DNA of 10,630 bases from Caldilineaceae bacterium (GTDB taxonomy: Bacteria; Chloroflexota; Anaerolineae; Caldilineales; Caldilineaceae), in assembly GCA_026645635.1 (NCBI GenBank), contig JAPKMV010000064.1:1-10630 (forward strand), given 5' to 3'. The notes under the pieces were generated by a model, which saw only the letters and a program-made list of their open reading frames with translations, did not search any database and was not told where the DNA came from. The first letter of the stretch is position 1, and each line of letters starts with the position of its first letter. The position numbers and the translations under genes are program-made. Positions 6,022 through 10,630 of the stretch are shown here, piece after piece.

Positions 6022-6967
6022 CAATCCGCGTCCCCGTCTCCCCGCGCAGCGCCCGGCCCAGATTCGGCGGGTCGGTGATCAGCGCGGCGGCGTCGGGCTT
6101 GCTGCTCTGTTCCAGGAAGCGGATGCACGCCTCGATCTTCGGCTTCATGCTGCCCGGCGCAAAGTGGCCTTCAGCCATGTACTGCTTCGCCTCCGCCAGG
6201 GTGATCTGGCTCAGGTTCACCTGGTTCGGCTTGCCAAAGTGGATCGCCACCTGCTCCACACCCGTGCTGATCAAGAAGAGATCGACGTCGATGGCGCTGG
6301 CCAACAGGCTGCTGGCGCGGTCCTTGTCGATCACCGCGTAGACGGAGCGCAGCTCACCCTTGCGATTGCGCACCACCGGGATGCCGCCGCCGCCCACCGC
6401 CACGACGATCCAGCCCAGCTCCACCGCCTGGGCAATGGCCCGCTCCTCGACGATCTCCACCGGCTCCGGCGAAGCGACGACGCGCCGCCAGCCGCGGCCC
6501 GCGTCCTCCACCACCTGCCAGCCCTCCACCTCGAACTTGCGGGCGCTGGCTTCGTCCATAAACCCGCCAATCGGCTTCGTGGGGTTGTGAAAGGCAGGGT
6601 CGTCGCTCTCCACCCGCACCTGGGTGACGAGGGTGACACACTGGCGGGCAATGCCGCGCACGAGAAATTCGTTGTCCAGCGCCTGCTGCAGCATGAAGCC
6701 GATGCTGCCCTGCGTGTCCGCCACGATCAGGTCAAGCGGCGTTGCGTGCACTTGGGGCGAAGCCAGCTCGTTGCGGCGCAGGATGAAGCCCACCTGTGGC
6801 CCGTTGCCGTGGGTAAGCACCACGTTCCAGCCGTCGGCGACCATGTCGGCGATGTTGCGCGCCGTCTCGCGCACAGCATCCCACTGGTGCGGCACATCCG
6901 GCTTGCTGTTGTCGAGAATCAGGGAGTTGCCGCCGATAGCCACGACGGCAGTTTTGGTGACGGTCAT
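6011..6967 (-). CDS. arcC: Carbamate kinase
   Basis: This cytoplasmic amino-acid-kinase-fold enzyme interconverts carbamoyl phosphate plus ADP with carbamate plus ATP, normally harvesting ATP from arginine or ureide breakdown. The 318-residue length is typical. Motifs visible are the N-terminal IGGNSL (11-16), LTHGNGPQVG (51-60), the VGGGGIPVV loop (191-199), VIDKDRASSLLA (212-223), and the substrate-region FAPGSMKPKIEA (269-280). The start at 6967 is supported by GAGGTG at 6976-6981 (minus strand), 8 nt upstream. The C-terminus ends GTRIVSG, with the last residues and the TGA supplied by an octamer repeat array; the family usually ends close to 'GT.I', so little is lost or gained. It lies downstream of the ygeY-type gene on the same strand, across a 167-nt repeat-filled gap. 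Confidence 0.96.
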   Translation of the reverse strand: MTVTKTAVVAIGGNSLILDNSKPDVPHQWDAVRETARNIADMVADGWNVVLTHGNGPQVGFILRRNELASPQVHATPLDLIVADTQGSIGFMLQQALDNEFLVRGIARQCVTLVTQVRVESDDPAFHNPTKPIGGFMDEASARKFEVEGWQVVEDAGRGWRRVVASPEPVEIVEERAIAQAVELGWIVVAVGGGGIPVVRNRKGELRSVYAVIDKDRASSLLASAIDVDLFLISTGVEQVAIHFGKPNQVNLSQITLAEAKQYMAEGHFAPGSMKPKIEACIRFLEQSSKPDAAALITDPPNLGRALRGETGTRIVSG

Positions 6968-6975
6968 AGGCGTTT

Positions 6976-6981
6976 CACCTC
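6976..6981 (-). promoter_or_regulatory. Shine-Dalgarno of arcC
   Basis: GAGGTG on the minus strand sits 8 nt before the arcC ATG at 6967 and supports that start. Confidence 0.75.
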
Positions 6982-7007
6982 GTTGTGAATGTTGCGCGGA
7001 GCGAATG

Positions 7008-7132
7008 AACGGTCAACGGTCAACGGTCAATGGTTAATTGTCAATGGTTAATTGTCAACGGTCAATGGACAACGGTCAATGGCGCCCCGTGAATCATGAC
7101 AATTAACAATTGACAATTGACCATTGGCCATT
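7008..7132. repeat. Strictly phased heptamer array with inverted right arm
   Basis: From 7008 to 7077 ten consecutive 7-nt units follow each other without a phase slip, with an eleventh, diverged unit at 7078-7084. All fit AAYKGWY-like variants (AACGGTC, AATGGTT, AATTGTC, AATGGAC). After a spacer, five inverted units run from 7098 to 7132 (GACAATT, AACAATT, GACAATT, GACCATT, GGCCATT). The two blocks can pair, giving a long imperfect hairpin. The right end stops two nt from the ygeY stop codon at 7135. The array lies between ygeY and arcC, so it would be in the mRNA if they form an operon. TTGACA-like strings inside are repeat units and should not be read as promoters without further evidence. 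Confidence 0.9.
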
Positions 7133-7134
7133 AA

Positions 7135-8337
7135 TCAGAGCAGTGCGGGCAGAATCGCGTAGAACGCCGTCGCCTTCACCACGTCGGCCAGCAGCACGCT
7201 GTCCTGCGTCGTGTGCGCGGTCTCTTCCTCGCCCGGGCCAAAGCCGATGCTGGGAATGCTCGCCTTGCCCATCCAGTAGATGCCGTTGGTGCTGAAGTTC
7301 CACTTGCCCGCCGGGTGCGGGGGCAGCCCGATCAGCGCCGCTGCCTGGAGACCGGCCTGCACCAGCGGGTGGCTTTCGTCCAGCGCCCAGGCCGGGAAGT
7401 ACTTGTCGACCGGGAAGACGAAACCGGTGTAGCTGGGATCGTCGTACTTCATCATTTCGACGGTCACATCACCCTTCGCCAGCAGTTCAGGCGCCACCAG
7501 ATCGCGCACCTGGCCGATGGCGGCTTCGGCGCTCTCGCCAAAGGTGACGCGGCGGTCGATGTAGACCTTGCACATGTCCGGCACGGCGTTGAGGCTCGGC
7601 GTCGACACCTTCATGTCGGAGACGGTGATCTTGCCGTGCCCCAGAAAGGGGTCGTCACCCAATTGCGGCTCCAGCTTGCTCACGCCGTCGATCAGCGGGA
7701 GAATCTTGTAGATGGCGTTGTCGCCCAGGTGGTTGCTGGCGGCGTGGGCGCTGCGTCCACGGGAAATGACTTCGATTTCGACGCGGCCTTTGTGCCCCCG
7801 ATAGACCTGCATCTTGGTCGGCTCGCCGATGACGACGAAGTCAGGGCGGATGCCCTCGTGCTCGACGAAAGCGTGGGGGGCGATGCCGTCGCACCACTCT
7901 TCCATGTTGCCAAAATAGTAGGCGGTCCAGCCGTCCAGCAGCCCCAGGTCGCGGGCGATGGCCATGCCGTAGATCATGGGCGGGGTGCTGCCCTTCTCGT
8001 CGCAGGCGCCGCGGGCGTAGAAGCGACCCTTCTCCACTTTGCCGATGAAAGGATCCCAGTCCCATTCGTCCGGGTTGCCGATGCCGACGGTGTCGATGTG
8101 GCTGTCGAAGACGATCTTGCGCGGGCCGTCGCCGATGCGCCCGACAATGTTGCCCATGCTGTCGAACCAGACCTCATCGAAACCCAGATTGCGCATTTCC
8201 TCTTTTGCGCGTTCGCCTACGGGGCCAATTTGCGAATCCATGGACGGGATCGCACAGAGATCACGCAGAAACTTGATAATTGTCTGGCTGTATTGGGCAA
8301 CCTGCGCCTCAACCGCGGCCACATCGACGCTTGGCAT
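7135..8337 (-). CDS. ygeY: M20-family metallohydrolase of the YgeY type
   Basis: The 400-residue product belongs to the M20 zinc hydrolases (amidohydrolase/deacylase/dipeptidase fold). Metal and catalytic residues are in place: His80 and Asp82 in SHIDTVG, Asp113 in GACDEKG, Glu146-Glu147 in NMEEWCDG, Glu172 in GEPT, and His375 in ETAHTTQD. The dimerisation-domain signature GRSAHAA is at 194-200. The sequence looks closest to the YgeY group, which in enterobacteria lies beside carbamate kinase YqeA and in a purine/ureide catabolic cluster; carbamate kinase next door fits. The exact substrate is not known from sequence. Start 8337 is chosen over an upstream in-frame ATG at 8487 because AGAGGA precedes it by about 5 nt, and because the extra 50 residues are Arg-rich and unlike the family. 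A promoter at 8411-8439 lies inside that would-be extension. Confidence 0.92.
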   Translation of the reverse strand: MPSVDVAAVEAQVAQYSQTIIKFLRDLCAIPSMDSQIGPVGERAKEEMRNLGFDEVWFDSMGNIVGRIGDGPRKIVFDSHIDTVGIGNPDEWDWDPFIGKVEKGRFYARGACDEKGSTPPMIYGMAIARDLGLLDGWTAYYFGNMEEWCDGIAPHAFVEHEGIRPDFVVIGEPTKMQVYRGHKGRVEIEVISRGRSAHAASNHLGDNAIYKILPLIDGVSKLEPQLGDDPFLGHGKITVSDMKVSTPSLNAVPDMCKVYIDRRVTFGESAEAAIGQVRDLVAPELLAKGDVTVEMMKYDDPSYTGFVFPVDKYFPAWALDESHPLVQAGLQAAALIGLPPHPAGKWNFSTNGIYWMGKASIPSIGFGPGEEETAHTTQDSVLLADVVKATAFYAILPALL

Positions 8338-8410
8338 AGCATTCCTCTCAGCTTTGGGTGAACAATAACGACATTGCCGGCGCGTCCGCGCGGCAAATGA
8401 GTGTAGCTTC

Positions 8411-8439
8411 GTTATACTCTGCTTGGCCGTTCCGTGCAA
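8411..8439 (-). promoter_or_regulatory. Sigma-70-type promoter candidate for ygeY
   Basis: On the minus strand, TTGCAC (8434-8439) and TATAAC (8411-8416) are separated by exactly 17 nt. A start near 8404 would give a leader of about 67 nt. The leader contains an imperfect GC hairpin at about 8376-8394. Two good hexamers at ideal spacing upstream of a gene are persuasive but not proof. Confidence 0.6.
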
Positions 8440-8469
8440 CCTGTATCGTGTGCGAACTTCGCAAAAAGA

Positions 8470-8498
8470 TTGACGCCACACCTGCAAGATGCTACACT
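8470..8498 (+). promoter_or_regulatory. Sigma-70-type promoter candidate for the UbiA-like gene
   Basis: TTGACG (8470-8475) and TACACT (8493-8498) are separated by exactly 17 nt. A start about 7 nt downstream falls near 8505, so the ATG at 8509 would lie within a few bases of the 5' end. No Shine-Dalgarno is visible before the ATG, which fits a leaderless or nearly leaderless mRNA. Confidence 0.6.
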
Positions 8499-8508
8499 AC
8501 TTGCCATT

Positions 8509-9510
8509 ATGGCTACTTACGATTCGCCGACCCAAGAGCCGGCCGCTCCATTGCCCATCGCCCTGGAGCGCACGGCCAAACTCCGCCGCCGCACGCTGGC
8601 CGGCTTGCTCTGGCGGGCGCTGCGGGTGGATATGGCCCTGGCGTTGGCGATGCCGGCGTTAGTCGGTGCGTTCTTTGGCGCCTGGGTTGCCGGCGGCATG
8701 GATTGGCTGCGCTTTGCCTTCACCGCGGCCAGCGTCCTCTGCATCACCGTCGCCTACCAGGCCTACGTAGCCGTCGGCGACGTGCGCCAGAGCCTGCTGC
8801 CCCACGCCCGCCCTACCGCCGATCTGCCTGACACGGCTTTTGCCGCGCTCGTCGGCGGGGTGATCCCACTGCCGCTGGTGATGAGCCTTGCCCACCTGCT
8901 CACGGTGATCGGCGTGGTATGCGGCTTGTGGCTGGCGCTGCTGGCCGGGTGGCCGGTGCTCTTCTTCGGCGCGCTGAGCCTGCTCCTGCTCGGCGCATCC
9001 TTCACCCCGCCGGTGCGCTACGCCTACCGCGGCTGGGGCGTCGGCGAGATCGGCGTCAGCCTCGGCCTGGGGCTGCTGCCCCTGGTCAGCGCCTACTACA
9101 GCCAGGCGCAGAACCTGAGCTGGCTCCCCGTCATGGCCGGCCTGCCGATTGTGCTGCTCATCTCGTGGATCCTGCTGGCGCAGAACCTGGGGTCGCGGCG
9201 CCGCGACTGGCTGATGGACAAGCGCACGCTGCCGGTGATCGTCGGTGAGGCGCGCGCGCTGGATCTGGGCGTCGTCGTCACGCTGCTGGCCTACGCCAGC
9301 ATCCTGCTGGTGACGGTGGTGGCGCGGCTGCCCTTGTGGCTGTTGGGCGGGCTGGCCACGCTGCCGCTGGCGCAGGGCGCTTTTGCCGACATTCGCCGCA
9401 ACAACGTCACGCCCGAGGATGGTTACCGGCTGCGCGACGCCGCGGTCAAGGCGACGATCTGGACCGGCATCCTCACCTGTGCGGCGCTCCTGCTCTCCGG
9501 TGCGGGATGA
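8509..9510 (+). CDS. UbiA-like prenyltransferase-fold membrane protein with degenerate first Asp motif
   Basis: The 333-residue polytopic membrane protein shows the family's central signature SFTPPVRYAYRGWGVGEIGV (164-183) and second Asp-rich motif region NLGSRRRDWLMDKRTLPV (226-243), with Asp233, Asp237 and KRTL, closest in style to MenA-type 1,4-dihydroxy-2-naphthoate prenyltransferases. The first Asp-rich motif, normally NxxxDxxxD near residue 85, is eroded to QAYVAVGD (84-91): Asn and the first Asp are replaced and only Asp91 remains. Since both motifs usually hold the Mg-diphosphate, activity as a normal prenyltransferase is uncertain. Start 8509 is chosen over the GTG at 8434 because a promoter at 8470-8498 would make the longer form untranslatable. 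It is followed 13 nt later by a small membrane protein gene, likely co-transcribed. Confidence 0.82.
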   Translation: MATYDSPTQEPAAPLPIALERTAKLRRRTLAGLLWRALRVDMALALAMPALVGAFFGAWVAGGMDWLRFAFTAASVLCITVAYQAYVAVGDVRQSLLPHARPTADLPDTAFAALVGGVIPLPLVMSLAHLLTVIGVVCGLWLALLAGWPVLFFGALSLLLLGASFTPPVRYAYRGWGVGEIGVSLGLGLLPLVSAYYSQAQNLSWLPVMAGLPIVLLISWILLAQNLGSRRRDWLMDKRTLPVIVGEARALDLGVVVTLLAYASILLVTVVARLPLWLLGGLATLPLAQGAFADIRRNNVTPEDGYRLRDAAVKATIWTGILTCAALLLSGAG

Positions 9511-9523
9511 GCCTGACGCCGCC

Positions 9524-10075
9524 ATGCCTTCTGCGCCGCGCGTTGGCTCGCTGAAACCGCTCACCCGCAAAGAGTTCTACGATCTGACCGTCGTCTGTCG
9601 CCAGTATGCGCTCGACCTCGCCCGCTTCGACCAGCACCGCGTCAACCTCAAAGAGTGTTACATGTTCAACAACTGGTTGACCGAACTGCGCAGTTATGAC
9701 CAACTGGCGGGACCGCTGCGCACGCTGCAGCCGGCGCGCCCCATCGCCCGCTGGCAGATCATGGTGCTCGAAACCGTGCTCTGGGTGATCGTGGCCGCGG
9801 CGCTGCCCAACTATGTGAGCCGCAATGTGGCAACAGTGATCTTGTTCGGATTCACGCTGTTGATCGTCAGCAACCTCTTCTTTCCCGAATCGATCTACGG
9901 CACCACCATCGAACTGCTTCAGGGGCGGGTGCTGCGCATTGTGGACGCGCTCACCCATCTGCTGGAAAGCGGCGCGCTGGAGTTCACCGAAGCCGCCTAC
10001 TTTCACGCGCGCGAGAATCTGCAAATCGCCCACGACGAACTGCGCCAGCAGATCGACCTGGCGCACCGCCCGTAG
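9524..10075 (+). CDS. Uncharacterised 183-aa protein with two transmembrane helices
   Basis: I do not recognise a family. The protein has a charged helical N-terminal half (residues 10-75; LTRKEFYDLTVVCRQYALDL), a hairpin of two membrane helices at about 79-97 and 102-120 separated by PNYVSRN, and a charged, probably helical C-terminal half with the LLESGALEFTEAAYFHAREN segment (147-166). Both tails would lie on the same side of the membrane, probably cytoplasmic. ATG 9524 is used because the open frame upstream runs inside the UbiA-like gene in another frame and is Arg/Ser-rich. The 13-nt gap suggests an operon with the UbiA-like gene. A role as a membrane partner of that protein is only suggested by position. 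Confidence 0.72.
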   Translation: MPSAPRVGSLKPLTRKEFYDLTVVCRQYALDLARFDQHRVNLKECYMFNNWLTELRSYDQLAGPLRTLQPARPIARWQIMVLETVLWVIVAAALPNYVSRNVATVILFGFTLLIVSNLFFPESIYGTTIELLQGRVLRIVDALTHLLESGALEFTEAAYFHARENLQIAHDELRQQIDLAHRP

Positions 10076-10114
10076 TCGATTCACTGCCACCAACATTCCC
10101 GGATTCTTGAGAAA

Positions 10115-10255
10115 CTGTTTGCAAAGACCCTTTTGACGCAGAGATGCGGGGGCGCAGAGGTTCGCAGAGAAAAACTCGGTGTGATTCTGCGACAGTTTCT
10201 CTGCGTTTCTCTGCATCTCTGCGCCTCCGCGTTGCAGTGGGTGCTTTACAAACAG
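10115..10255 (-). mobile_element. MITE-like palindromic element, copy 2 (minus orientation)
   Basis: This 141-bp copy matches the element at 1062-1203 in reverse orientation, with 40 identical bases at 10193-10232. Its ends, CTGTTTGCAAAG (10115-10126) and CTTTACAAACAG (10244-10255), are inverted repeats with one mismatch. Including flanks, three of the four ends seen in the window fit (C/T)TNAGANNCTGTTTGYAAAG, so the true terminal repeat may be about 20 bp, reaching 10107 and 10263. GATTCTT occurs at 10102-10108 and again at 10255-10261, but the spacing is uneven, so it is not claimed as a target duplication. It encodes nothing and fills most of the 10076-10259 gap. Confidence 0.82.
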
Positions 10256-10259
10256 ATTC

Positions 10260-10630
10260 TTAGTCGTTGCTCACCAACGGCAGATAGAACAACGCCTCGC
10301 CCACCGCCGCCGGGCCGTAGCTGGTGCGAGAGCCGTCCACGCTCACGACCACGAGCCAGTAGTAGCGGCGCTGCCCTGGCTGCACCGTGCCATCGACCCA
10401 GCGATAGCTTGCGCCGCTGCCGCCGTGGCTGAGAATCAGCGCCGGGGTCAGCTCCACTGCGTCGCTGCCGTCCGCCGCGTCCCCGCGCAGGATGAGATAG
10501 CCCTGCGTCCAGGTCTCGATCAGCGTTGTCCACTCGATGACTGCACCTTCCGCGCTGATGGTCGCGCTGAAGCCTGCCAGTTCTATGCCTGTTGGCCGCT
10601 CCAGCAGATGCTCGATGGGTGAACCTGCCT
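10260..10630 (-). CDS. Secreted protein with fibronectin-III-like domain, C-terminal part, 5' truncated by window edge
   Basis: The frame is open from the right window edge to a TAA at 10260-10262, giving the last 122 residues. A beta-sandwich domain spans most of it: LAGFSATISAEGAVIEWTTL, then ETWTQGYLILRGD, and RRYYWLVVVSVDGS, a pattern typical of fibronectin type III modules in exported proteins. The end YLPLVSND contains the YLPLV motif that I recall from Chloroflexota exported proteins, possibly a sorting or anchoring tail; that role is not established. A GTG at 10457 could start a 65-residue protein, but it falls inside the domain, so the gene almost certainly begins beyond the window. 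The stop codon lies in the CTAAG that may be the outer end of the MITE-like element's terminal repeat. Confidence 0.8.
   Translation of the reverse strand, partial: AGSPIEHLLERPTGIELAGFSATISAEGAVIEWTTLIETWTQGYLILRGDAADGSDAVELTPALILSHGGSGASYRWVDGTVQPGQRRYYWLVVVSVDGSRTSYGPAAVGEALFYLPLVSND

Noticed and set aside
6164..6988. Plus-strand open frame opposite arcC
   Set aside because: Antisense to carbamate kinase, with no domain or ribosome binding support.
7098..7134. Promoter with TTGACA as -35
   Set aside because: TTGACA-like strings recur every 7 nt as repeat units and none has a good -10 box at 16-18 nt.
7213..8361. Plus-strand open frame (382 codons) opposite ygeY
   Set aside because: Antisense to a hydrolase with all its metal ligands; composition is typical of a shadow.
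8338..8487. N-terminal extension of ygeY to an upstream ATG
   Set aside because: The promoter candidate at 8411-8439 lies within it, the extra residues are unlike the family, and AGAGGA favours the start at 8337.
9383..9523. N-terminal extension of the 183-aa protein
   Set aside because: The extension overlaps the UbiA-like gene in another frame and gives an Arg/Ser-rich, shadow-like sequence.
8659..9570. Minus-strand open frame opposite the UbiA-like gene
   Set aside because: Gln/Arg/His-rich, low-complexity product; the plus frame encodes clear membrane helices.
10246..10533. Alternative minus-strand frame at the right edge
   Set aside because: It lacks the FnIII pattern found in the frame ending at 10260 and reads into the MITE-like element.

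Overview
The window is a GC-rich bacterial chromosome segment, most likely from a Chloroflexota member of the Anaerolineae/Caldilineae type. That assignment is an inference. It rests on GC-rich codon use, the carboxylase gene arrangement, a secreted protein ending in a 'YLPLV' tail (as I recall it from Chloroflexota exported proteins), and many short palindromic intergenic repeats. No rRNA, tRNA or CRISPR array is visible. No intergenic gap exceeds about 240 bases, and nearly all gaps hold repeat arrays or small palindromic elements.

Layout, left to right. Positions 1-3255 (+) hold a biotin-dependent acyl-CoA carboxylase locus: the 3' end of a carboxyltransferase (PccB-type) gene, a 191-aa protein of unknown function, a biotin carboxylase (accC), and a biotin carrier protein whose GTG overlaps the accC stop by 4 nt. 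Positions 3348-4816 (+) encode an ECF-type vitamin transporter T subunit and an S subunit; no ATPase gene is present. Positions 4941-5930 (+) encode a two-helix membrane protein fusing a bacterial PH-like domain to an AlbA_2 (Schlafen-type) domain. On the minus strand follow carbamate kinase (6011-6967) and an M20 hydrolase of the YgeY type (7135-8337), transcribed ygeY then arcC. A divergent promoter region (8338-8508) separates ygeY from a plus-strand pair: a UbiA-like prenyltransferase-fold membrane protein with an eroded first Asp motif, and a 183-aa two-helix membrane protein. The right edge holds the C-terminal 122 residues of a secreted fibronectin-III-like protein on the minus strand.

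The least ordinary content is between the genes. Two copies of a ~142-bp MITE-like element lie in opposite orientation at 1062-1203 and 10115-10255; they share an identical 40-bp core and related terminal inverted repeats. The other gaps are filled by degenerate repeats with strict phase: 7-nt units at 293-407 and 7008-7132, and 8-nt units at 3256-3347, 4829-4920 and 5931-6021. Four of these five regions are inverted repeats. Several arrays begin 0-2 nt after a stop codon, and two genes (arcC and the FnIII protein) appear to take their stop codon from a repeat. This stop-codon-anchored, phase-locked repeat system is the best candidate for something undescribed here.

Functionally, the carboxylase would use biotin and bicarbonate to carboxylate acetyl- or propionyl-CoA. 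The ECF pair would import an unidentified vitamin using ATPases encoded elsewhere. YgeY and carbamate kinase recall the enterobacterial ygeW-ygeX-ygeY-hyuA-yqeA purine/ureide catabolic cluster, in reduced form.
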